Origin: Diphasiastrum complanatum
Lineage: Eukaryota; Streptophyta; Lycopodiopsida; Lycopodiales; Lycopodiaceae
DNA length: 64,000 bases
Assembly (NCBI GenBank): GCA_029204225.1
Contig: CM055097.1
Location: 63,403,146 to 63,467,145, forward strand
Direction of reading: 5' to 3'
Shown here: one piece after another, positions 1-10,012 of the stretch
How positions within the stretch are numbered: position 1 is the first letter of the stretch
Layout: each line of letters opens with the position of its first letter
Translations under genes and position numbers: made by a program
Notes under the pieces: generated by a model
Databases searched by the model: none
Told to the model about the DNA's origin: nothing
Seen by the model: the letters and a program-made list of their open reading frames with translations, nothing else

Positions 1-1
1 T

Positions 2-154
2 TTTATTAGAGATAAAGTTCAGAATAAAGATGTTGTGCTAAGTTATTGTCATACAAACAATATGTTGGCCGATATTTTGACAAAGCCATTGTCTAGAGAT
101 AAACATTCTACCTTAGTAGATATGATAAATCTCAATTACAGTTCAAATTCATAG
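2..154 (+). CDS. copia polyprotein, RNase H C-terminal end (partial, family A)
   Basis: The window opens inside a Ty1/copia polyprotein. Frame 2 is open from the first base and ends at TAG 152-154. It contains the typical end-of-RNase-H motif 'NNMLADILTKPLSRDKH', which lies about 30-40 residues before the stop in copia polyproteins. A purine tract and a TGTTGG LTR start follow within 20 bases, so this is the real 3' end of the element. The same terminus occurs on the minus strand at 21604-21694 and, more decayed, near 28600. Only about 50 codons are visible, so the state of the rest of the element is unknown. Confidence 0.85.
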   Translation, partial: FIRDKVQNKDVVLSYCHTNNMLADILTKPLSRDKHSTLVDMINLNYSSNS

Positions 155-173
155 CAGTAAGCTTAAGGGGGAG

Positions 174-800
174 TGTTGGAGTTTAATCTTACTCCTACTC
201 TTACTAAATGGCCTCCTTCCTTCTCTCAATTTTACTCTCTCAAATGAAACTTGCAGAAAATGAACTGTTTTTCAACAGTCTGCATATTTGAACTGATTGT
301 TGCTACAGTCTGTATTTTTATTCAGGAATTTCCACAGGCAAAAACCCCGACACTCGACATTGTCGCCTTTCTACCTTCGGGCAATCCTGAGCAACTAAGT
401 GTTGTGCGACACTTGTGTTAACTCGATTTTTCGGCCATTGCAAACATTTCCAAAAATGCGACACTGAATTTTTACATGCAATTTCTGACAGGCGACAATT
501 GTGAAAAATGTGACACTACATTTTTACATGCAATTTTTGACAGGCGACAATCATGAAAAATGTGACACTGCATTTTTACATGTAGTTTTCGACAGGCAAC
601 AAAAGCGAAAAATGCAACTGCATTTTTATACAAGATTCCACACAGGACGACAAAAGCAAAAAAATGCGACACTGCATTTTTACACGGAATTCCACACAGG
701 CGACAAAAGCGAAAAATGCGACACTGCATTTTTACTTGGGATTCCACACAAGCGACCATCTGTAGATTTACAAGGGATCCCAAGTATAGACTGTCTATGA
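174..800 (+). mobile_element. copia 3' LTR, family A (3' part lost)
   Basis: The polypurine tract GCTTAAGGGGGAG (about 161-173) is followed by TGTTGGAGTTTAATC, a canonical LTR start. The sequence matches, in reverse complement, the LTRs at 20642-21584 and 27589-28560, including the stretch around 'ATGAACTGTTTTTCAACAGTCTGCATATTTGAACTG'-like DNA near 260-300. Similarity stops close to position 800, before the last third of the other two LTRs, so this copy is truncated. It contains the 52-bp tandem array described separately. Confidence 0.75.
452..750 (+). repeat. 52-bp tandem array, 6 copies, inside the LTR
   Basis: The core AAAAATGCGACACTGCATTTTT begins at 452, 504, 556, 608, 660 and 712, an exact 52-base spacing each time. 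The core is itself an inverted repeat (AAAAATGC / GCATTTTT around GACACT). The rest of each unit reads roughly 'ACATGCAATTTCTGACAGGCGACAA'. The fourth copy has a 2-base deletion in the core, compensated elsewhere in the unit. Shorter versions lie in the reverse-strand LTR near 21150-21330. Confidence 0.85.
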
Positions 801-2291
801 AGGATTATAAAACGAACCCCAAATAGGCTAACAATCTAAGGAAATTCTGATGGAAGTCGGTCTATACCACAATTACAACTCAAGCTCCATTGGGTATGGA
901 GTCGAAAATAAGGCTGTTCATGATCACATGAACTTTCAATGGCAATCAGCAAGGCACATTTCTAACGATCTACTGACAATTTTCAGATAGACTAAAGAAC
1001 TTTGAAATGGACCAAAGGTCACGCGTGTAAGCTCTGGCTTTTGAGATACCGATGAGACGTACAAGCATGATTCATATATAAGCTGAAATTCACTTAACAA
1101 GTGAGGTAAAATAGGGTTAGATCTTGGATAAATGCCTAATCTTCATCTGAACTGTTTTCATAGGCTTCGAGAATATTTGTTACTGATGGTAGTATGGTCT
1201 GCAATTGGACCATAAAGATAGTATAGAGATTCACAAGTTTTGAAATCATAGAAATCCGCAAAGCTAAAAGCTACAACCTCTATGAGGACCGTAGGGCCAA
1301 ATCTTCATAGGCCACAATCCGAGCAGCGCTGGACAAGCAGAAAATGACCTTCAAAGACTAGTGATTTCAAACAAACATTTGATTCTCAGTGTAGGTTATT
1401 TGCCACAACCGTAGAATTGGTAGATAACAATAATTTGGTTTTCCATTAATCGGTGATAGTCAAAACCTAATAGATGGCCTAATTTCTAGCGATACGTAGA
1501 GTCCTCATATCTGAGATTGATCACAGATCACAATTGGGCGGCTAGGCATTCACAAGGGCTAGCCACACAACTGGAAAACCAGGGCACCAAACTGAAGGCA
1601 TGGCCCATAGTATTGGACGTAGACATGAGTAGGGATGGGGAGCAAATCAGGTTAGGATTAAATCGAAGGTAGAACTAGGGAAGGGGATGGCCACAAGCAG
1701 GGTCGTTAGTAGAGAGCACGACCCTCACCAAGTCGCAGGGCAGGGAAAAGAGGGAGCCAGAGGGCACAGGCGGAGGTAGAACTGCAAGATAAGTGAATTA
1801 AACACTTTGAGACAACAAATTAGTCTTCTACTCTCAAATCCTTGCCAATGAGACAACAAAGCTTCCTTTTCACAGGCCTGCAAGCAAATGTCAGAGATAG
1901 GAAAGATATACAAATACAATCCTCACAATGTCAAGGCCTGCAACCACAGGGTTAGGGGCAGTACAACAAATGGCATCAAATTTGATTCAATAAACAATGA
2001 TCCAAGAAATAGACACAATGCCAAAGACTAAGAAACAGATCAATAGCAGTGAATTAGAAGTAGTTTACAACAAAGGCAAAACATAGAAGTTAGAGTTGGA
2101 GGCACCAGGCAGATCAACCTCCTCTCCTTTCCTCCTCTCTTCCAAAGTGACCAGTGAATAATGATGGACAACAAGATGAGAAAGGCTGAGAGTAGAGTGG
2201 GAGACACAGAAATGGGAGGCACCAAGCAGGGCAAACAGCCTTGCTTCTTCTCCTTCCCTCTTTCCTTTCTCCACAAACTCTTTCTTTGCAC

Positions 2292-2294
<3 letters not shown>
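801..2294. other. intergenic DNA, no supported gene
   Basis: I see no ORF longer than 64 codons here and no homology to the other elements of the window. The base composition is mixed, with no clear LTR ends, PBS or PPT. The short minus-strand ORF at 1725-1919 has no recognisable motif. This is probably old, eroded sequence between two retrotransposon fragments. Confidence 0.5.

Positions 2295-2368
<74 letters not shown>
2295..2368. repeat. (TC)37 microsatellite
   Basis: Uninterrupted TC dinucleotides run for about 74 bases. They produce spurious Ser/Leu and Arg/Glu reading frames on both strands, which are not genes. The 3' flank (2369-2590) has no recognised feature. Confidence 0.97.
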
Positions 2369-2370
<2 letters not shown>

Positions 2371-2591
2371 AGAAGATGAATAATGGTGTTACGTAGAGGC
2401 TGGCCCTCTCTAATACTACGGAGGACTGGGACCCAAAGAGGTGCACCTCTTCATGAATGGGCACCAATAGGGGCTTTTTGGCAGTTGGGCCCAAACTTAA
2501 TGGCCGAGTCCCAAAACTGCTTTTAAATCACTAAAGTGGCCTACAATGAATAAAATTTAATTGGTTTTCATGACGAACTGGCTTTAGATTC

Positions 2592-3102
2592 ATGAAAAAC
2601 GGAACTTTGCAAGTTTCCTTCATTTGTCATGAACGCTCTCTTAGCCATTCTTTTAACACATTGCTTTTACGCTCACCACTTGGTTCTAGTAAGAACAAGA
2701 TTGAGCTTGGTACTCACTTTTTTGAAAATCATGTTTTCACATGTTTTGAGACAAATTGTAAACTCGTCTTGAGATCAAGTGAAGCATCCAAAGTGGACAC
2801 TTACATCCTTGAGAGAGTAACTAGCCTAAAAAAGATTAAGGCAGTCTTTGATATCAAGATTAGATCCATCATGGATATAGTTCATTGTATGTGGACTAGT
2901 CAAGCTAGAAAGCATAATCTTGATAATCATCATTGTTTCACATATTATGATCTTGATCTCCATGATCCTTATGAGGCTTGGAAGCCTCGAGAATATTTAT
3001 GGTGCATCCATCATGCAAGTGGAGCTTTCAAAGCAAAGATCATCATCAAGCATGGAGGAAGCCCTTCCTGTGCACTTTCTCTTCGCGCTAGTTGTGTGCT
3101 GA
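2592..3102 (+). pseudogene. fragment of the RT-replacing C-terminal domain of RT-less copia family B
   Basis: From about 2682 to 3063 the DNA is nearly identical to the reverse complement of about 49316-49710, the 3' end of the 683-codon ORF of another family B element. The reading frame is open and encodes hallmark strings such as 'SEASKVDTYILERVTSLKK', 'SIMDIVHCMWTSQARK' and 'DLHDPYEAWKP'. The same domain, more diverged, is in the complete element at 34705-39868. Here it stands alone, with no gag, protease or LTR beside it, and is joined near 3064 to the start of ORFX. It is therefore a truncated fragment. The biochemical function of the domain is unknown. Confidence 0.75.
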
Positions 3103-3921
3103 TTGATTGGAACAATGGCTTTCACCAGAGTTTGGAAAACAAAATTCCTTATGAGGAATGGCGTGTATGAGCTAATGGATGACATCCGCATTAGAGGAGG
3201 GTCTTGTTTTTTCATGGGGAGGAATCAGACCTTCGAGTTAACAAAGGAAATGTATACAGATTGCTTCAAACTGACGTCGACTAGGAGTGTTCAAAAATGT
3301 AAAAAAATTACTGATACTCAGAAGCTGGCTCATTGGTTTGATTTATCGCACGGTGAAGCAGTTGTTTACCAGGATACGAAAGGATATAAGCTTGCCTACT
3401 TTAAAGATTTTGGCTGTGTGGCGTTTATGAAGTGGGTTAGCAATATGGTGTACGGTATTGACAAGAACCCTACTATTTCCCCTTCTAATCTACAATACTT
3501 GATACAAATTTATGAAGGTCAGGAAGTAAATTCAGCAAAAATATCCTGTCAGTTATTTTTGAAAGCGATGAAAACGCCACATTTAACAAGGTTGTGGGGA
3601 GCGCAACTAAGCTATATTGCCGAATACCTGGTCCTATTAACCGATGCAGAGATTGAGTTGTTAAAAAAGGAGGACGCTAAAAATTGGGCAGCTTATATGA
3701 TGTCGGTGAAAATAGCGACAACACCTTGGAGCAGAGAAATGTTAACGATGATGACAACCGAATCTGAAATGGAACATGATCAGTTGGATGATACGAGTAC
3801 TTCTACTCTTTCATTGATTGATCATCTTCTGCAAAATACAGAGAAAGAAGAAGATACTGCAGCAAGAATACAGCTTTCGGATGATAATAGAACAGACAAT
3901 CAAGCCAATGAAAAAGAATGA
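3103..3921 (+). CDS. ORFX N-terminal part, unrecognised protein in a Ty3-like context
   Basis: Long open frame of 272 codons; the more natural start is ATGGCTTTC at 3115. I do not recognise the family. The N-terminal half is mixed alpha/beta in appearance (FFMGRN, FELTKEMYTDCFKL). Around residues 145-185 is the string 'CQLFLKAMKTPHLTRLWGAQ', followed by a leucine-rich stretch. A clear homologue lies on the minus strand at 57844-58116 ('YQMFLKALKKSLHVSRLWGV'), directly downstream of a Ty3-type gag. The C-terminus is acidic. The stop at 3919-3921 overlaps an open +1 frame with an ATG at 3908 that continues into the coiled-coil part. It is probably an accessory ORF of a Ty3-like retrotransposon, but this is inference. 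Confidence 0.6.
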   Translation: MIGTMAFTRVWKTKFLMRNGVYELMDDIRIRGGSCFFMGRNQTFELTKEMYTDCFKLTSTRSVQKCKKITDTQKLAHWFDLSHGEAVVYQDTKGYKLAYFKDFGCVAFMKWVSNMVYGIDKNPTISPSNLQYLIQIYEGQEVNSAKISCQLFLKAMKTPHLTRLWGAQLSYIAEYLVLLTDAEIELLKKEDAKNWAAYMMSVKIATTPWSREMLTMMTTESEMEHDQLDDTSTSTLSLIDHLLQNTEKEEDTAARIQLSDDNRTDNQANEKE

Positions 3922-4126
3922 GGCCCCGGATTTTCAAACGCCAAAGGAAGGATTCTCAAACACTAAAAATGAGAAACAAGATGATGCAGATATACGTAAG
4001 AATATCTGTAGTTTTGAGAACTTTTCTGATCATTTTCTATGCCCAGTCTTGAAGAATTTATTCACTTCCACAACTGAACTGGTAAATTTTGTACGAAAGC
4101 AGCAAAATGAAGGAGAAGAATTATAA
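3908..4126 (+). pseudogene. ORFX linker region, frame-shifted, ended by one in-frame TAA
   Basis: This frame (+1 relative to the N-terminal ORF) carries an acidic linker followed by a hydrophobic heptad-like stretch, 'CPVLKNLFTSTTELVNFVRK'. That matches 'STLQSLLKNVGSVIDYVRAR' of the reverse copy at 57506-57844. A TAA at 4124-4126 interrupts it. The same frame then continues directly into the coiled-coil ORF (QQQTTIAALSISVNRVSEL), so only one stop and one frame change separate the three pieces of ORFX. Either the locus is lightly decayed or part of the break is natural (see findings). Confidence 0.55.
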
Positions 4127-4183
4127 ATTTTAAGACTTAAAGTTAAGCAGCAGCAGACTACTATTGCAGCTTTAAGTATTTCT

Positions 4184-4867
4184 GTGAATCGAGTCAGTGA
4201 GCTTCAAGCAGAATTAGCTGTGAAGAAAGGTGAAATCCTTGACCTAACAAAAGAAAGATTACAACAGGATTTGCTTTCTACAGAATTACATGGAGCATAT
4301 GAGGAGCTGAAATCCGAGTATGTTACTCAGAAAAATCTACTCTTGCTTGAACAACAAAAGTTAGTGGTTGCCCAAACTTCTGTTGTGAACTTGACAAAAG
4401 AACTGGATGACATACGCCCTGGCATGGTGATGGCAAAGTCTTTTCAAGAGGAGCGCCTAAAATTCAAAGATGAAGCACTAAAGGTACAACTGGAAAATCA
4501 AAGTCTGCAGTCCTTCCTTACTTCAGTTACTTCTGAAAAGGAAGAGATTGTGGTAAATAAATCTAAGCTAAAAAAACATAGGACTGATACCATCGAATTA
4601 TTTAAAACAAAAATTTTGGCACCCTTACAAAAGGAAAATGAGACATTGTCTGCTGCTATTTTTCGAGAGGTTGAGGTAGAGAATTTATCAAGTTCTGAAG
4701 ATGAAGATGAGGCAACAAGAAAAGTTGTAAAGGATCTGGATATTGCATGTACCAGAGTCAGTGACCACGAGCAAGTAGTGGTATTGGAGAGAAAAGTACA
4801 AGATCTGCAACAGTTGCTGGCTAGCAAGGCCACCCAAGCTGACAAATCACCCATTATACTTTGGTAA
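4184..4867 (+). CDS. ORFX C-terminal coiled-coil part
   Basis: 227 codons with strong heptad patterning over most of the length (for example 'VSELQAELAVKKGEILDL' and 'VVLERKVQDLQQLLASK'), so a long coiled coil. A conserved block near residues 135-165, 'FKTKILAPLQKENETLSAAI', is followed by a Ser/Asp/Glu-rich acidic patch. The same block and acidic patch recur at 7951-8217 ('VKTKLLNPLQKENEALSTTI'), and the 'LQSFLTSVTSEKEEI' block has a counterpart on the minus strand near 57050. It shares its frame with the linker upstream, so this is the C-terminal half of ORFX rather than a separate gene. It has no transmembrane segment and no catalytic motif. Function unknown; self-association is likely from the coiled coil. 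Confidence 0.6.
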   Translation: MNRVSELQAELAVKKGEILDLTKERLQQDLLSTELHGAYEELKSEYVTQKNLLLLEQQKLVVAQTSVVNLTKELDDIRPGMVMAKSFQEERLKFKDEALKVQLENQSLQSFLTSVTSEKEEIVVNKSKLKKHRTDTIELFKTKILAPLQKENETLSAAIFREVEVENLSSSEDEDEATRKVVKDLDIACTRVSDHEQVVVLERKVQDLQQLLASKATQADKSPIILW

Positions 4868-5933
4868 ATCTAGACGAGGTGACCTTCTAACAATAAACGA
4901 ATGGAAGTTCATGTGGCCCACATTTATCATTTATATCAAACATATTTGCAAATCACTTAGAACAATGAGATTGGATCTAGATTTTTCAATCAACTCCTAT
5001 CTCTGATCAGATCAGAAAAAACTCTATCACTTGGCAATAATTAGATTTTTTATTTCGAAAAAAGAATCTTGATCAAACGATCGACACTTCTAAGAATAAA
5101 GATTTCTCACAGAATCAATATTAAACTGTAGCAGTATGTTCCAAAAATTTGACAGTAGCTAAATAATCAGAATTAAAAAATAGTACTGGCGAAGGTTCCC
5201 TAGGCAAAGGGTGACTCGACGAGGGTTCTTTCACTACTATTTTAGATAAAAAATCACTTATCTGACTGTTTTTGACAAATCTGGTAAAACTAAGCTTCAT
5301 CTGATTGACAGTAGATATATCTGGTACTGATATGGCTAGGATAGAATTAGCGAAGGTTCGTTTTGACAAATAATGGTTTTTTTTGTAGCTTGGCAAGGAC
5401 TAAGATAGACTTTTTAGATGATCCTTCTAGATCTACCAACTCGAAAATGCCGAAATACTATATTTGAAGGCTAGTAGAACAAGCGAAGATTGATTTTATA
5501 TTTTTTAGGACTTTTGCACTATTTTTGGTAATCGACTGAGAATTAACCTTTTCCCTTCAAAATGAAGATTCTCTGTCTGAAGGCAGTGTTGTCTGTAAGT
5601 TGGTGAAGGTTGGTTGCCAAGGAACAGAAAGTTATCAAGACTGATGATGATTTTTCCTCCTTTTTCACCAAAATGACAAAAATGAATGATTTTATTTGTT
5701 TTCTCTGAATTCTTCGAATTCAAATGGATCTTAAAAATGGTGATTTGAATGGCATCCCTTGCTCAACAATCAAATTAGATTTCAAACAAGAAAATCCACT
5801 GAAATCAAACAAGATCTCTTCCAATTTAATCCTAAAATGCAATTTTAAACCTATAATGCCAAAACAAGATGCCTAAATACAAGCTAACATCCATACATGT
5901 ATCAAATTCATGCTAAAAACTGAAAGGCGTAGC
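4868..5933 (-). other. probable 5' leader / eroded internal region of a minus-strand Tat/Athila-like element
   Basis: This stretch lies downstream, on the minus strand, of the PBS at 5934-5951, where a leader and gag are expected. The longest minus-strand frame (5121-5396, 91 codons) has no motif I can identify, and another of 72 codons at 5505-5723 is also unrecognised. No gag homology like that at 58200-58980 is visible. The sequence is AT-rich and interrupted. Confidence 0.3.
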
Positions 5934-5951
5934 TCCTCTAAAACGGTGCCA
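5934..5951 (-). promoter_or_regulatory. primer binding site, Tat/Athila type (degenerate)
   Basis: On the minus strand it reads TGGCACCGTTTTAGAGGA. It matches the better PBS at 59983-60000 (TGGCACCGTTGTCGGGGA) in 15 of 18 positions. The form TGGCGCCGTTGCCGGGGA is the usual PBS of plant Tat/Athila-type Ty3 elements (tRNA-Asp type). It lies four bases from a TG...CA-type LTR border at 5956. Confidence 0.5.
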
Positions 5952-6779
5952 AAATTGTAGTGGACATTTTCTATCCACCCTCAACCCTAGATCCAAGCAC
6001 ACAAGCATCAAGGAGATGAACAGGACAAAATAGTTGTCACGCGGAAATTCATTCCCACGAGAGCGATAACATATTTCATAATCCAACAAATGCATATGAT
6101 TCATGTCCAACACTAAGATCCAATAAAACTAAACCCATTAACACTAGATCCACAACAATGATAGAAACTGTTGGGATTCGGTGTCTACGCCCATCGCGAT
6201 AGAGCGAAGCAAGCAGAATCCTTAGTACATTCAACTATGTCTATCGGATTCAGACCGACTTCGATAGATCGAAGTCTGTCGTACTTGATCACAATTTCAT
6301 TGTCTCTGGATCTAAGCAGCCAATTCCATAGCCATGCACAAATTATCTGATTTTGAATTTAGCTTTGCAAAAGCATTTTAAGTCCGGGGATTAGAATGAC
6401 AAATCGACGTATGCTATTAGTCACATGAATACTTTCATCTACGAATAAGTTTATCTGCAAGCATTAATCTGTCTGAACATAAGTAGAGTAAGCATTCAGC
6501 ATACACAGTCCTGATTGCTGGAACATTAATTATTTAGTCATGTAGAAAATATAGTCTGAATGTAGATAGAGTCTCATTCTTTCTGAGTCGATACTCCGTG
6601 ATAATAGAGAGAAACTACAAAACAATTGTGCTCTAAATGTTCAATGTTCATGGAGCTTAACCGAAACAACCGATAAGTCATTGGCTATATACACATAGTT
6701 GACTAATTAAAAGAGTGGTTAATCTGTACTTTACAATTAGGATTGATGCAGAAGATAGAAATCCAATAGAAACTTACTG

Positions 6780-6942
<163 letters not shown>

Positions 6943-7516
6943 ATATAACAACAATCAATTCCAATAAGCATCAAATCCACCAATTAGCAAATCCAAAGAA
7001 AAAATGAGAGATAGAGGAAGAAAAATTAAGAGCAAGGACATTCCTTATCCATTCCATAAGAGGGCCAACCTGCTTGTATTGAAATGAAGAAAATATGTCC
7101 AAATGATTTGAATTTACCACTATATATAGTGGATTTTAGGGCTTTGGCCTCAAATCCTATTGGCCAATTTCTACCCTAAGTATGTGAAACTCAAAAAGTG
7201 GAGGGACCCCATTCAAAAATTGGAGGGAACCAATTTGAATTTTGGTGGAACCTTTTAATTCACTAACTTGACTTTTAGGCCCTACGACATTAAAATTCTT
7301 GCAAAAAGCCCTCAAGTTGACCCTTGTCATGCTCCTAAGCTGCTTTCTGGCTTGATCTAGGGCTTGGGCATCTCTTACCCATTCCTTCATGCATCTGAAG
7401 TTTCTTGTTTAACAGTGGGATTAGAATATTCACCAACATAGAACCTGATGAGCCACTAATAGGTCATGTATCAGCGGATTTGACTGGGTCTTTTTCTAAT
7501 CTTTTCTGTGCTATGT

Positions 7517-7655
7517 AGCAAAACTTCACCAAAATAGGCAAAGTAAGATATCATTATTCATGATTATTGATCATTCACAAGATAGGGCCTAATTCTAGAG
7601 CCTGATCATAGCTCTCATGTGATTTTAGGCACATGAGCCACTTTCTCCATCAAGA
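7517..7655 (+). repeat. dispersed 0.14-kb repeat, copy 1
   Basis: The segment running from 'CAAAACTTCACCAAAATAGG' to 'GCCACTTTCTCCA' is present in the same orientation at 53888-54017 with few changes. Both copies end at the same base before unrelated sequence. It is most simply part of a Ty3-type LTR, and copy 2 borders the captured host-gene fragments. Confidence 0.7.
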
Positions 7656-7950
7656 AAGCTCTCAAAGGGAAGCTCCAAGATCTCTTAAAACTCAAAATTA
7701 CAAAATAAATAATAGCCTCCAAATTTAGCACGACCTCAACTATTTATAGTGGTCATTTGTGCCTCTACTATAAGTTTGGGCCTTATTTTGCTAATTTGGG
7801 CCTTACAACCATTATTACAAGTCCGCTATTCACAAATATAGCAAGGTTATTCGAGCCACCTTATTAATTGTCCTAATGACTAATTCTAGTCTACTTTACT
7901 CCATGGCCATATTTGGCAATTCATTAGTAAGCTCGTGGGCTAATTACATG

Positions 7951-8217
7951 CAGCACATGACATATATTGAGATGGTAAAAACGAAGTTGCTGAATCCTTT
8001 GCAGAAGGAGAATGAGGCCTTATCAACCACTATCTTCAAAGAGCCAGAAGAAGATGAATCTATGAGTTTAGAGGATGTACCTGAGACAAGTGAAAGAATA
8101 AAAAGCCACTTGAAGAATCTGGCGGAATGCAAAAATCCCGAGGATCACCAAATAATTCAAGGTTTGGAAGACCAATTGAAGCAACTGAAGGGATCCAAGC
8201 CAGTGATGAGAGATTAG
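7951..8217 (+). pseudogene. second ORFX copy, C-terminal coiled-coil fragment
   Basis: This open frame is homologous to the end of the coiled-coil ORF at 4184-4867: 'VKTKLLNPLQKENEALSTTI', then an acidic Ser/Glu patch, then a heptad-rich tail with 'IIQGLEDQLKQLKGSK' and a stop at 8215-8217. Homology begins abruptly near 7951, so the N-terminal part is missing. About 150 bases downstream a Ty3-type LTR begins (8366), which places ORFX as the last ORF before a 3' LTR. Confidence 0.6.
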
Positions 8218-8365
8218 GAAGTGAAGACGATGGCAAGATTATCAGAATTCGATTCTGATAATGTTGATGATCACTTTATTAACCTTTCTGTTCATGAGAG
8301 ATTCTTATTTTATGTATCTGATTTTTCCTAAGTTTTATAGAATTTCAGTCTTTAAAAGTTCTAAG

Positions 8366-9208
8366 TGTAAAATCAATCCAGGTCAAATTTTGACTGGGTC
8401 AAATTTTTAGTAAGTATCGGATTCCGACTGGATCGGAAAAATATTAGAACCGATCCGATCCATGGTTGAAAATTTATCCAAATATGAGAATATCAGTTAT
8501 AGCAATCAAATGGCTATGGTAGTCATGAGACTATAAAGAGCCGATGTCGTATGATTTTAATAAGAATACTTTTGTTGTGCAGATACTCTTGTGCTTATAT
8601 TGTGAGTAAGCTATGGATGTTTGTTCTATGCATAAAGGAATGTATGTGCTGCTTACTATTTTTCCAAAGTCTACATTGTTTTGTAAGCTCTGTTTCCAAT
8701 TAATAATGAATGTTATATAAAGATATATTGAGACAGTTTGAGTCCAAGCCATGTTGAAGCATGCAGATGATTAAATTATATTATTATCATTGTGGAATCT
8801 GTTATATTGTGAGAGACAGAATGAGAGGGGATGTGTGATTCTCCGAGTCATGTGTAGGTTATGCTTAACTGCCAAGTCATAAATGCAAACTGCATTATGA
8901 GAATTCTGTAACTTAGTCAGGTTGTATGTGTAGTTGATTATTCTAATCACTCAATCCAACAGTGGTCATGCATAGTAAATGTATGGAAAAAGAACCAATA
9001 CCAAAGATCTATAAGAAAATAGTTAAATCATTATTTGAATATTGAAGGGCTATACTGGTCACCTGTGTTAAATATCATATGATAACCAGTTATTTATCTT
9101 TTACACAGAATGACAACTTTCATGACTATTATGTGTCCAATTCTCTCTATTTGGGGAACGATATCTTAAATACTACATTAAAAATCTAATAATCTAATTC
9201 AGTGAGTC
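8366..9208 (+). mobile_element. 3' LTR of the ORFX-bearing Ty3-like element
   Basis: About 840 bases match, in reverse complement, 60013-60860. Shared landmarks are the 'GACCGATCCGATCC' run, 'GACTATAAAGAGCC' (TATA-like, about 8530), 'GAGAGACAGAATGAGAGGGGATGTGTGATTC' and the end 'ATTCAGTGAGTCA'. The other copy is followed by a Tat/Athila-type PBS, so the orientation is secure. The left border TG at 8366 is my best estimate. Confidence 0.75.
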
Positions 9209-9215
9209 AAGATAG

Positions 9216-9923
9216 TTATGAGCGGCCTGCACGATACTGCCACATCTGTAATATGAGCAACCATGAGATGAACGACTGCCGATACAACCTACGGATCCAA
9301 GTTGCCCGCCTAGCACCAAACCCCGTCCCATTGGCACAATGACAAGATGCCTTATCCCAACCACTGTCTAGATTGGCATTACCATCCATTCTCCCCAAAA
9401 CCCAAGGACTAGTAGTGAGAAACTCACAACTAGCTGCTCAGGAGTTGATGGTCAAGGTGACCGATGAACCCTATTATCCCGAGGAAGAAGCATCGTACTC
9501 TGTCCCAGTGCATTTTATAGATGGAGTGAACGGTGAATTGATACCAATCTATGCGAATCTTCTTCGTGGTACTGGATTCAGAACTCCCATTAAATGTTAT
9601 GGATGTGAAGAGAATCATAGAATTGTTGAGTGTCCTACGAGCCGCAAGGCAATTTTGTAACACTTTGCCATGATTGTGGGTACGGACACCCCTACCTAAC
9701 ATGTCCAATGATGAAAGAGAAACAAGGAGAGGTTTCCGCCCCACTGCATCTTGTTACTGTACTGTGGGTCCTATCAGTGGATAAGGATCAGTTGGTCTCG
9801 CCACGAGGCAAGTCGACGGGACACACGTCCCGCCAACGGCAACCTGGGTCATGCATGGGTTGCCTGAGTGAACAACTATATGTACAGTGTAGTTTCATTT
9901 TGAGAAATATAGTTGCTATATGA
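9216..9923 (+). pseudogene. gag-like relic with three CCHC-type zinc knuckles
   Basis: Three cysteine/histidine boxes are spread over two frames: CHICNMSNHEMNDC (from about 9237), CYGCEENHRIVEC (about 9595-9636) and CHDCGYGHPYLTC (about 9665-9705). The first two fit C-X2-C-X4-H-X4-C; the third has one residue fewer before the His. An in-frame TGA near 9340 and a frame change near 9650 break the ORF. Zinc knuckles of this form are typical of retroelement or pararetrovirus-type nucleocapsid proteins. I cannot tell which lineage, and no RT is attached. It abuts the LTR ending at about 9208. Confidence 0.5.
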
Positions 9924-10000
9924 GCTTGCCGTGGAGACTGTTTTCTGTCTGTGTTATTGTGTAGCATAATCTGTGTTCCTGTGCAAAGCAAATTCTAAGT
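9850..10000 (+). mobile_element. probable 5' LTR tail of a copia-type element
   Basis: This T-rich, TGT-rich sequence immediately precedes a perfect initiator-Met-type PBS at 10001. The last bases before the PBS (AAATTCTAAGT) lack the usual CA, so the LTR end is slightly displaced or mutated. No matching 3' LTR is visible in the window. Confidence 0.4.
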
Positions 10001-10012
10001 TGGTATCAGAGC
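10001..10012 (+). promoter_or_regulatory. copia-type primer binding site (tRNA-iMet)
   Basis: TGGTATCAGAGC, identical to the common plant copia PBS complementary to the 3' end of initiator methionine tRNA. It fixes the orientation of the LTR tail on its left and the leader on its right. Confidence 0.75.

Noticed and set aside
2161-2494. Long Ser/Leu and Arg/Glu reading frames over TC repeats (also near 6703-6983 and 44327-44814)
   Set aside because: They are translations of dinucleotide microsatellites and change identity with frame; no coding evidence outside the repeat.
7122-7137. CCACTATATATAGTGG palindrome as a new regulatory element
   Set aside because: A single occurrence, best explained as a TATA-like promoter sequence inside an LTR.
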